A stretch of DNA of 64,000 bases from the NCBI GenBank assembly GCA_040755725.1, contig JBFMAI010000040.1:186001-250000 (forward strand). The letters are read 5' to 3'. A model generated the notes under the pieces. It saw only the letters and a program-made list of their open reading frames with translations. It was not told where the DNA came from and made no database searches. Positions 34,807 through 41,481 of the stretch are shown piece after piece (the first letter of the stretch is position 1; each line of letters begins with the position of its first letter). This stretch comes from JBFMAI01 sp040755725 (GTDB lineage: Bacteria > Planctomycetota > Phycisphaerae > UBA1845 > Fen-1342). The position numbers and the translations under genes are program-made.

Positions 34807-34881
34807 CGAGGCCGACGGGACTCGAACCCGCAACCTCCGGCGTGACAGGCCGGCGCTCTAGACCGATTGAGCTACGGCCCC
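34807..34881 (-). tRNA. tRNA-Asp (GTC anticodon)
   Basis: On the minus strand GGGGCCG pairs with CGGCCTC as the acceptor stem. The anticodon stem-loop is CCGGC-CTGTCAC-GCCGG with anticodon GTC, and the T arm is GCGGG-TTCGAGT-CCCGT. The discriminator base is G, the aspartate identity base. CCA is not encoded. Confidence 0.95.
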
Positions 34882-35229
34882 GGGTCAGGGGCGTCCGCGC
34901 CGGAGCACAGGCCCCGGCGCAGACCATTAGTATCCCGGGCGGGGGGCACCCTGTCAAACAGGAAAACCCCCCGCCGGCGATGGCGCGGGCGGCGTTGCGA
35001 AAGCGGGCAACCCGTCATTCCGCGCGGCCACGCTCGTCCTTCCCGCTTGAAGGGCGAAGAGGAGTAACCCGTTCATCCGTCATCTTGGCGCCCCTGCCCG
35101 TCGCTGCTCGACGCTTCCTGACGACGCTCCACGCTCTCGCTCCGGCGGCGTGATTCCGATATACAATCAAGGTCTGCACGTTGTGCTCAACGTGTCGGTG
35201 ATGCCGCGGCCGTTTGGCAGGAGCACGGT
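34882..35229. other. intergenic region with candidate operator upstream of the LOG gene
   Basis: 348 bp with no supported gene. At 35177-35194 there is a perfect 7-bp inverted repeat CACGTTG-TGCT-CAACGTG, placed 12 bases after a -10-like TATACAAT (35160-35167). A ribosome-binding site AGGAG (35219-35223) follows. The repeat could be an operator or a 5' hairpin. Confidence 0.4.
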
Positions 35230-36273
35230 GTGACGACCGTCTCGAACGATTCCCTCGAAACCCACCGTCGGGACCGCGCCGCCGCCATTCGGTCGTTTGC
35301 GGAGCGCTTCCTGGCGGGGCCTAACCAGGACCTGTTCGAGGAGATGCTGGTGACGCTGTGCCGGCTCGCGCGGGACCCCGCCGAGCGCGGCGACGCCAAG
35401 CTGATCCACAAGGCGCTGGCGGAGTTACGCTACGCCCTAAAGGTCTTCGCCCCGTACCGCGACACGCGGAAGATCAGCATCTTCGGCTCCAGCCGCACGC
35501 CCGAGGACCACCCCGATTACCAGCAGGCCGTCGCCTTCGCCCGCCGCATGTGCCAAAGCGGGTGGATGGTCATCACCGGGGCCGGCGACGGGATCATGAA
35601 GGCCGGGCACGGCGGGGCGGGGCCGGAGGCGAGCTTCGGGGTGGCGATCCGGCTGCCGTTTGAGCAGAAGACCAACGCGATCATCGCGGACGACGCGAAG
35701 CTGGTGAATTTCCGCTACTTCTTCACGCGCAAGCTGATGTTCATGAAGGAGGCGTCGGCCGTCGCGCTGTTCCCCGGGGGCTTCGGCACCCAGGACGAAG
35801 GCTTCGAGGCCCTGACGCTGATTCAGACCGGCAAGGCGCCGCTGGTCCCCATCGTAATGATCGAACACCCGGGCGGGACGTACTGGCCCCACTGGCGGAC
35901 GTACGTCGCCGACGAGCTGTTGGCCAAGGGACTCATCAGCCCCGAGGACATGGACCTGTTCCTGATCACCGACGACGTGGACGCCGCGGTCCGCGAAGTG
36001 GTTGACTTCTACCGCGTCTATCACTCCATGCGCTACGTCGGCGACGACCTCGTGCTGCGCCTCCACCGGCCGCTCACGCCGGCCACGCTCCAAAGGCTGA
36101 ATGACGAATACGCGGCGATTCTCACGGCCGGCCGCTTCGAGCAGGGGCCTTTGCTCCCGGCCGAAAACGGCGAGTATCCCAGCCTGGCGCGCCTGCGGTT
36201 CCGCTTCGACCGCAAGAGCTGCGGGCGGCTGCGGCGGTGCCTGGACGTGATCAACCGCGACCCGGGGGCTTGA
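35230..36273 (+). CDS. LOG-family protein (TIGR00730-like nucleotide hydrolase)
   Basis: 347 residues from GTG 35230 (AGGAG 7 bases upstream). LOG-family enzymes cleave nucleoside 5'-monophosphates to base and ribose 5-phosphate. The Rossmann core is clear: 'RKISIFGSSRTPEDHPDY', 'GWMVITGAGDGIMKAGHGGA', 'LVNFRYFFTRKLMFMKEASA' (the conserved R-K region) and 'ALFPGGFGTQDEGFEALTL' (the PGGxGT...E motif). It is longer than plant/Mycobacterium LOG proteins (~190): an N-terminal helical extension and a C-terminal ~100 residues ('GDDLVLRLHRPLTPATLQRL') are added. No operon partners. Family sure, substrate not. Confidence 0.85.
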   Translation: MTTVSNDSLETHRRDRAAAIRSFAERFLAGPNQDLFEEMLVTLCRLARDPAERGDAKLIHKALAELRYALKVFAPYRDTRKISIFGSSRTPEDHPDYQQAVAFARRMCQSGWMVITGAGDGIMKAGHGGAGPEASFGVAIRLPFEQKTNAIIADDAKLVNFRYFFTRKLMFMKEASAVALFPGGFGTQDEGFEALTLIQTGKAPLVPIVMIEHPGGTYWPHWRTYVADELLAKGLISPEDMDLFLITDDVDAAVREVVDFYRVYHSMRYVGDDLVLRLHRPLTPATLQRLNDEYAAILTAGRFEQGPLLPAENGEYPSLARLRFRFDRKSCGRLRRCLDVINRDPGA

Positions 36274-36659
36274 GCGCGCCATCGCGATCGCGCAAGACGG
36301 GAGGGCGAGGCTCCTGCCGAGCCGCCGCTCGCCGAAAGGCCCGCTCTCCCGTCCAAGGTCGCGGATCCCTGAGTACCCGGATAGTGGCCGGACGGGCCCC
36401 ATAGGGCGCCGGGTCGAAAACCCCTGAGAATATCGCCTGATTTGCGGCCCCTGGTGCAAAAACCCCTTGACGAAAGCCGGATCGCGTGCGAAAAGGGTGC
36501 AGCGCGGTCCGCGGCAAACACGGTTGTTTGCGGGTGCGGACGGGGCCCTGATTTGCCTGTGTGCGTGCGCCACGGCTCCCGTTCGCGCGTCGGGTCGCGG
36601 GGCAAGTACGGAGCACCGGCCCGCCGTCGGCGGCCGCCGCTCCGGGAGGCAGAACAGCA
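36274..36659. other. intergenic region before the HU gene, holding an F3 repeat
   Basis: 386 bp without a supported gene. It holds one F3 palindromic repeat (36296-36353, own entry). The rest should hold the HU promoter, but no convincing -35/-10 pair is visible. A GGAGG about 10 bases before ATG 36660 is the likely ribosome-binding site. Confidence 0.4.
36296..36353. repeat. F3 repeat copy 1 (short form)
   Basis: Imperfect palindrome bounded by GACGGGAG (36296-36303) and CTCCCGTC (36346-36353), with the shared core GGGCGAGGCT ... GCCGAGCCG. It lacks the internal insert (TGTCTCCCGCGGCGACCC) carried by the other two copies. It lies just downstream of the LOG gene. Confidence 0.7.
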
Positions 36660-36983
36660 ATGGCCAAGAAAGCACGATCAGTCACCAAGGCGCGGAGCAA
36701 GTCCGAGGTCTACGGCGTCCTGGCCGAATCCACCGGCCTGACGCGCAAGCAGGTTGGAGCTGTCTTCAACGAGATGGCCGGGTTGATCAAGAAGGACCTG
36801 ACCAAGGGCCCGGGCATCTTCACCGTCCCGGGGCTGATGAAGATCACAGTCGTCAAGAAGCCGGCCACCAAGGCCCGCAAGGGCATCAACCCCTTCACCA
36901 AAGAAGAGATCATGATCAAGGCCAAGCCGGCCCGGAAGGTCGTCAAGGTCCGGCCGCTGAAGAACCTCAAGGCCATGGTCTAG
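36660..36983 (+). CDS. HU-family DNA-binding protein
   Basis: 107 residues from ATG 36660 with GGAGG upstream. It is a very basic small protein with the HU/IHF fold: helices 'KSEVYGVLAESTGLTRKQVG' and 'AVFNEMAGLIKKDLTKGP', then 'GIFTVPGLMKITVVKKPATK' (beta saddle) and the DNA-intercalating arm region 'ARKGINPFTKEEIMIKAKPA' containing the conserved Asn-Pro. The basic N-terminus 'MAKKARSVTKARSK' is longer than in E. coli HU. It compacts and bends DNA in the nucleoid. F3 repeats lie on both sides of the gene. Confidence 0.9.
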   Translation: MAKKARSVTKARSKSEVYGVLAESTGLTRKQVGAVFNEMAGLIKKDLTKGPGIFTVPGLMKITVVKKPATKARKGINPFTKEEIMIKAKPARKVVKVRPLKNLKAMV

Positions 36984-37000
36984 AGGGTTTTCAGCACGAC

Positions 37001-37093
37001 ACAGGAGGGCGAGGCTGTCTCCCGCGGCGACCCTGCCGACCTGCCGAGCCGCGGCTCGCCGGGAGGCTCGCCTTCTTGACTGTCTCCTCCTGT
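37001..37093. repeat. F3 repeat copy 2 (long form)
   Basis: Imperfect palindrome bounded by ACAGGAGG and CCTCCTGT, containing GGGCGAGGCTGTCTCCCGCG, GCGACCCTGCC and GCCGAGCCGCGGCTCGCCGG. It starts 17 bp after the HU stop codon, where it could act as a transcript-end hairpin. The rest of the 291-bp gap to the permease gene shows nothing else. Confidence 0.7.
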
Positions 37094-37274
37094 CCTTGAG
37101 CGCCCCGGCGGCGCGAGCACCCGTCGCGACCGTTGAAACCCAGGAGGGCGGACGTGGTTGGACTGACCGCGTCCGCCCTTTCGGCTGCACGGGCTGCTCG
37201 GTGGCGAGCATGAACGCCCGCCACCGCCGGATTGCGGTTGGGGGCACGCTCGGCGGATGAGGCGGGGTCGCGCC

Positions 37275-38681
37275 TCACGGCCCCTTCGGCGTCGGAATCG
37301 TGGTCCCGTGGGGATCGGACGTCGGGTCGCCCAGGCTGGCCGCCAAACGGCGTTGCAGGGCGGCGTCGGTCACGTGCTCCAGACGCTCCGCGGGCTGGTG
37401 GATGTGGTCGGCGGCCAGCGGTGTGTGCTGATCGAAATACGTCTCCCACAGCCGGTGTGACCGAATCAGACGGGCGGCGGCGGCCCGGCCCGCGTCCGTG
37501 AGGCCGCAAACGCCGTCACGCAGCGAGATCTGACCGGCCCTGCGCAGGCCCCACAGTGCCATTCGCGTCGCCGTCCAGCCGGCGCCCACCGCGCGGGCCA
37601 GCGTGGCCGGACGCGGGGTGACCTGCGCCGGCCGATGTGGCATTGGCCAACGGCCGATGCGGTCGGCGGGGCCGACCGACTGACGAAGCACGGCGGCTTC
37701 TTCTTCGAGCCGGTAGAGCACCCCCAGCAGGTCTTCCCGCACGATCCGCAGCGACAAGGCCGCCCGATGGTAGAGGACGCCGAGCCAGCCGCGGCGTGGC
37801 GCCAGCAGGAACGCCAGCGCGAACAACAGCCCCGCCGACGCGGCCATCATCCCGGCGGTGCTCGTGCTCACGCCGGGCATCCCGACCCAGCCCGGCCCGA
37901 CGATGGCTCCCAGGTGCCCCAGAGCTGCCGACGCGGCCGCAAGCACCAGACTCAGCACGAGCATGAGACCCAGGCGGTCCGTCAGCAGGTGGGCGGCGGC
38001 GGGCGGGACGATCAGCATGGCGATGACGAGGATGCTGCCGACGCTCTCGAAAGCGGCCACGGTCGTCACGGCCACGAGCGTCATCAGCAGGTAGTGCATC
38101 AGCCGGGCGTTGATGCCGAGCGTCGTCGCCAGGGCCGGATCAAACGCCGAAATCTTCAGCTCCTTGTAGAGCAGCATCACGAACAGGGCGTTGAGCAGCA
38201 ACACGCCGCCGCCGATAAGGGCCGCCCGCGGCACCTCCCATTCGCCCCAACGCACGGTATCGAGCGGCGTCAGCTCGATGGCCCCATACAGCACGCAGTC
38301 AGGATCGAGATCGACATGATCGGCGGTGTAGCGGATGAGGATCAGGCCGATGGCGAACAGGACGGTGAACACCACGCCCATCGCGGCGCCCTGATCGACT
38401 TTGCCGGTGCGGTGAATCCACTCCGTGAACCACGCCGTTAGGACCCCGATGACACCCGCTCCGATCAGCATGGTCACGCCGGCGCGGCTGCCGGTGAGCA
38501 GGAACGCGAGGGCCAACCCGGGCAGAACGGCGTGACTGATCGCGTCGCCCATCATGCTCATCTTGCGCAGGACCAGGAACGAGCCGACCAAAGCGCACGC
38601 CATTGCGCTCAGCGCGCCGACAACCACGATCCACGTGTCGAGGGGGAGCCATTCGAATTGCGTCACCGCGAACAACATCAT
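37275..38681 (-). CDS. metal ABC transporter permease fused to a DtxR-like domain (2)
   Basis: 468 residues from ATG 38681, overlapping the upstream permease stop by 4 bp (ATGA). The N-terminal ~285 residues form an ABC-3 (ZnuB/MntB/TroC-like) permease with about eight membrane segments: 'WIVVVGALSAMACALVGSFL', 'LRKMSMMGDAISHAVLPGLA' (the family 'M.GDaiSHavLPG' signature) and 'ESVGSILVIAMLIVPPAAAH'. After a linker that carries a P2-like palindrome (residues ~341-347), residues ~355-460 resemble an iron/manganese-dependent repressor: 'GVCGLTDAGRAAAARLIRSH' and 'RLWETYFDQHTPLAADHIHQ' then 'PAERLEHVTD', with His/Glu metal-ligand candidates. Imports Zn, Mn or Fe at the inner membrane; the tail may sense the metal. 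Confidence 0.85.
   Translation of the reverse strand: MMLFAVTQFEWLPLDTWIVVVGALSAMACALVGSFLVLRKMSMMGDAISHAVLPGLALAFLLTGSRAGVTMLIGAGVIGVLTAWFTEWIHRTGKVDQGAAMGVVFTVLFAIGLILIRYTADHVDLDPDCVLYGAIELTPLDTVRWGEWEVPRAALIGGGVLLLNALFVMLLYKELKISAFDPALATTLGINARLMHYLLMTLVAVTTVAAFESVGSILVIAMLIVPPAAAHLLTDRLGLMLVLSLVLAAASAALGHLGAIVGPGWVGMPGVSTSTAGMMAASAGLLFALAFLLAPRRGWLGVLYHRAALSLRIVREDLLGVLYRLEEEAAVLRQSVGPADRIGRWPMPHRPAQVTPRPATLARAVGAGWTATRMALWGLRRAGQISLRDGVCGLTDAGRAAAARLIRSHRLWETYFDQHTPLAADHIHQPAERLEHVTDAALQRRLAASLGDPTSDPHGTTIPTPKGP
37640..37660. repeat. P2-like palindrome in permease 2 linker
   Basis: GCATTGGCC-AAC-GGCCGATGC, a diverged P2-like element. It encodes 'IGRWPMPH' in the linker between the membrane part and the DtxR-like domain. 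Confidence 0.55.
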
Positions 38682-40333
38682 GCTCCGGCCCCTCCCGTGA
38701 CGGCGGCCGCGGGGCCGACCGGCTCCAACTGGTGCGGGCTGGGCGGCGCGGCCAGGTCGGGGTACTGCTCCGACAACAGCGCCTCCAGTCGCTCCATCAG
38801 GGCCGGTGCCAGCACGTGCTCGACCTCGTCCGCGTCGCGGTCCACGTGACTGGGGGCGACGTCGGCGTGCGTGATCAGGTATAGCTCCCACAGCCGGTGA
38901 TTGCGGGCGATCCGCCACGCGGCCTGCGCGCCCGCGGATGTCAGCGCGTACGCCGACTCACCGTCCGTCGCCGTAAGCAAACCCTCGTTCAGCGCCCCGC
39001 GCAGCGTGCGGCGGAGTTGCCGCGGCGACCAGGAGCGGTGGCGAAGCAGCTCGGCGAACCGGACGGCGTGACTGTGACGGACAGTGCCCGCCTGCTGCGT
39101 CTCGGACAACTCGTACACGGCCCGCAACAGGTGCTGATGTGCCACCGTGTGCGTCAGCCGACGATGTTCCACGACGCGCCGCAAGATGCCGCGCGCCGGC
39201 CCGAAGACCAGGCTGACCAAGAAGAACACGCCGGCGGCGACGACGATCACCGCACCGGCCGGCAGTCGCGGCACCAGGGCGCTCAGCGTCGCCCCGACCA
39301 GGCCGCTGCCGGCCCCGATGAGCGCCGACCCGAGCAACATCGTCGGCAGGTGCTGCGTCCAGAAGCGGGCGGCGGCGGGCGGAATGACCAGCAGCGCCAC
39401 CATCAGGACCAGCCCCACCGCCTGAAGCCCGATCACCGTCACCCCGACAACCAGCGCCATCAGGACCGCGTCCAGCGTCAACACCGGCCAGCCCTGGGCC
39501 CGCGCAAACCCCGGATCAAAGCACAGCAGCGTCAGTTCTTTGTAGAACAACAGGCACGCGAGCGCAATCAGCGCGGCGGCCACCGCGATCGTCGCCGCGT
39601 CGCCGAAGACCATCGATGCCGTCTTGCCGTAGATGAACGACTTGAGCCCGGCGGCTTGACCGGCGCCGAGGTTCTGAATCAGCCCCAGGACCGCGACGCC
39701 CAGACCGAAGAACACGCTGAGCACGATGCCGAGGGCCGCGTCTTCCTTGATCCGCGTCAGGTGGACCACCAGCAGGATCGTCGCGACGCCGAGGACGCCG
39801 GAGATCGTCCCGCCGAGCAGCAGCCCGGCCACCGATTTGCCCGAGCCCCCGAGCACGGTCATAAGAATGAAGGCGACGCCGATGCCCGGCAGCGTGGCGT
39901 GGCTGAGGGCGTCGCCGAGCAGGGCCCGCTCGCGCAGCAGCATGAAACAACCGATCAGCCCGGCCGCCAGCCCCAGCAGGCTCACGCCGATGACGACCAC
40001 GCGCGTGTTGTAGTCCTGCAACGTGAGCACGCGGACAAGTGGCGACCAATCGAAAGCAACCAACACAAGCTGGTGCGGCATCCGCCACGGGTGTGGCCCC
40101 GGCCAATGGCCGGTGCTTCGCAGGTGGAAGGTCGCCGCCGGTGTCTCGTGTGGCACTGACCAATGGTCGGTGGCACCTGGACCGCCCGGCAATTCACTCG
40201 CCTCAATCACACCGGTCATCAGCGGTGACGCGGCCAGCATCGCCAAGATGGCCAGAACCCCCCACGTCGTTGAACCCGTGCCACACGGGCCATCGCGGGG
40301 CGGTCTGCGCGTCGGGATCTCGGAGTCGCGCAC
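38678..40333 (-). CDS. metal ABC transporter permease fused to a DtxR-like domain (1)
   Basis: 551 residues from GTG 40333, 2 bp after the ATPase stop. A hydrophobic N-terminal segment and a repeat-derived stretch (~50-80, two P2 palindromes) precede the ABC-3 permease core: 'VVVIGVSLLGLAAGLIGCFM', 'LRERALLGDALSHATLPGIG' (family signature), 'FIYGKTASMVFGDAATIAVA' and 'LQAVGLVLMVALLVIPPAAA'. The C-terminal ~140 residues are a winged-helix plus dimerisation domain like DtxR/MntR: 'RSWSPRQLRRTLRGALNEGL', 'YALTSAGAQAAWRIARNHRL' and 'WELYLITHADVAPSHVDRDA' then 'DEVEHVL'. The two permeases are distant paralogues. A membrane-bound metal sensor is a plausible inference. Confidence 0.85.
   Translation of the reverse strand: MRDSEIPTRRPPRDGPCGTGSTTWGVLAILAMLAASPLMTGVIEASELPGGPGATDHWSVPHETPAATFHLRSTGHWPGPHPWRMPHQLVLVAFDWSPLVRVLTLQDYNTRVVVIGVSLLGLAAGLIGCFMLLRERALLGDALSHATLPGIGVAFILMTVLGGSGKSVAGLLLGGTISGVLGVATILLVVHLTRIKEDAALGIVLSVFFGLGVAVLGLIQNLGAGQAAGLKSFIYGKTASMVFGDAATIAVAAALIALACLLFYKELTLLCFDPGFARAQGWPVLTLDAVLMALVVGVTVIGLQAVGLVLMVALLVIPPAAARFWTQHLPTMLLGSALIGAGSGLVGATLSALVPRLPAGAVIVVAAGVFFLVSLVFGPARGILRRVVEHRRLTHTVAHQHLLRAVYELSETQQAGTVRHSHAVRFAELLRHRSWSPRQLRRTLRGALNEGLLTATDGESAYALTSAGAQAAWRIARNHRLWELYLITHADVAPSHVDRDADEVEHVLAPALMERLEALLSEQYPDLAAPPSPHQLEPVGPAAAVTGGAGA
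40096..40116. repeat. P2 palindrome in permease 1, copy a
   Basis: GCCCCGGCCA-A-TGGCCGGTGC, one mismatch to the perfect palindrome. It encodes 'STGHWPGPH' in the N-terminal region before the permease core. Confidence 0.7.
40153..40175. repeat. P2 palindrome in permease 1, copy b
   Basis: GCACTGACCA-A-TGGTCGGTGGC, a compensated variant (GGCC replaced by GACC/GGTC on both arms) with one extra G. It encodes 'TDHWSVPHE'. The paired base changes suggest the stem is kept. Confidence 0.65.
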
Positions 40334-40335
40334 GC

Positions 40336-41187
40336 CTAGCTCTCCCGCAACCCCCGTCCCGCCAGCGCGTGCGTCGCCTCATCCAGCAGCGTCAGCCGGC
40401 CGCCGTATGTCTTGCGCAGGTTCTCCGGCGTAAACACCTCGGCGGTCGGGCCGTGGGCGACCACGCGCAGATTGAGCAGCAGCAGATAGTCGAACGTGTC
40501 GCGGGCGGTCTGGAGATCGTGGTGGACGACGAGCACGGTCTTGCCGCCGCTGCGCAGCTCGTGCAGTAGCTTGATGATCGCGGCCTCCGTGGCGGCATCG
40601 ACGGCTGCGAAGGGCTCGTCCATCAGATACACGCGGGCATCCTGGGCCAGCGCCCGCGCCAGGAAGACGCGCTGCTGCTGGCCGCCGGAGAGCTGACTGA
40701 TTTGCCGCCGGGCGAGGTCGGCCAGGCCGACGCGCTCCAGGGCCGCCAGCGCCGCCTGCTTGTGGGCCCGCGTCACCGGCCGCACCCAGCCGATTCGCCC
40801 GTAGCGGCCCATCGTCACGACGTCGAGGGCACTGACCGGGAAGTCCCAGTCCACGCTTTCGCGCTGTGGCACGTACGCCACGAGATGCCGTTGCTGTCGG
40901 TACGGGCGACCGTAGACCGTCACGCGCCCCGAGGCGGCCGGAATCAGGTCGAGCACCGCCTTGAGTAGTGTGCTCTTGCCGGCTCCGTTCGGCCCAATGA
41001 TGCCGATCAGCCGACCCTCCGGGGCGTCGAAATCCACGTCCCACAGCACCGGCTTGCGGTGATACGCGACGGTGAGGTCGTGAATGGACAGCGGCGACTC
41101 GGGTGGGTGCTCGTCGCCAGTGGCAATCGGGTGCTGCGAAACAAGCGCCGTGGCCGCGGCTCGTGCATCGGGCGCGGGATCGACCAT
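40336..41187 (-). CDS. metal (Zn/Mn/Fe-type) ABC transporter ATP-binding protein
   Basis: 283 residues from ATG 41187 (GGGAG site). ATPase of the ABC-3 metal importer encoded with the two permeases immediately downstream. Motifs: Walker A 'GPNGAGKST' (65-73), Q-loop region 'VAYVPQRESVDWDFPVSALD' (the 'PQ....DWdFPv' text is typical of Mn/Zn importers), signature 'LSGGQQQRVFLARAL', Walker B 'VYLMDEPFAAVDAATE' and H-loop 'VLVVHHDLQ'. The N-terminal ~30 residues are an unconserved tail. No metal-binding lipoprotein gene lies in this operon. Confidence 0.92.
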   Translation of the reverse strand: MVDPAPDARAAATALVSQHPIATGDEHPPESPLSIHDLTVAYHRKPVLWDVDFDAPEGRLIGIIGPNGAGKSTLLKAVLDLIPAASGRVTVYGRPYRQQRHLVAYVPQRESVDWDFPVSALDVVTMGRYGRIGWVRPVTRAHKQAALAALERVGLADLARRQISQLSGGQQQRVFLARALAQDARVYLMDEPFAAVDAATEAAIIKLLHELRSGGKTVLVVHHDLQTARDTFDYLLLLNLRVVAHGPTAEVFTPENLRKTYGGRLTLLDEATHALAGRGLRES

Positions 41188-41339
41188 CCTGTTCTCCCAA
41201 ACGGTGAGCGCAACCGATTCTATCGGGGATTTCGCCGGCGTGTGCCACCCATGACGGCCCGCGACTCGGCCGAGGGTGCGTGGCGCGGCTGGCCAGGGAT
41301 ACGCGCCTTCCCGCCGAGCGCTCCAGGTCTGGAATGCCC

Positions 41340-41481
41340 GCCTAAATGGGTATTCACGATCGTGCGACACGGGAGGGCGAGGCTGTCTCCCGCGGCGACC
41401 CTGCCGGCCTGCCGAGCCGCGGCTCGCCGGGAAGCTCGCTCTCCCGGTTGGCGTCCCATCCTCCTGAATGCCCATTTAGGC
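41340..41481. repeat. inverted repeat over the rho stop codon, enclosing F3 copy 3
   Basis: Arms GCCTAAATGGGTATTCA (41340-41356) and TGAATGCCCATTTAGGC (41465-41481) match at 16 of 17 positions. The right arm includes the last codon and stop of rho (minus strand). Between them lies an F3 long-form repeat (about 41368-41449, with GGGAGGGCGAGGCTGTCTCC and GCCGAGCCGCGGCTCGCCGG). A half-site GAATGCCC at 41332 could also pair with the left arm. The structure could end rho transcription or be an inserted element. No gene is supported in 41188-41475. Confidence 0.65.

Noticed and set aside
36984..37274. Riboswitch or metal-responsive leader for the ABC transporter
   Set aside because: This gap is downstream of the transporter operon (read on the minus strand), and the true upstream region (41188-41475) shows only repeats.
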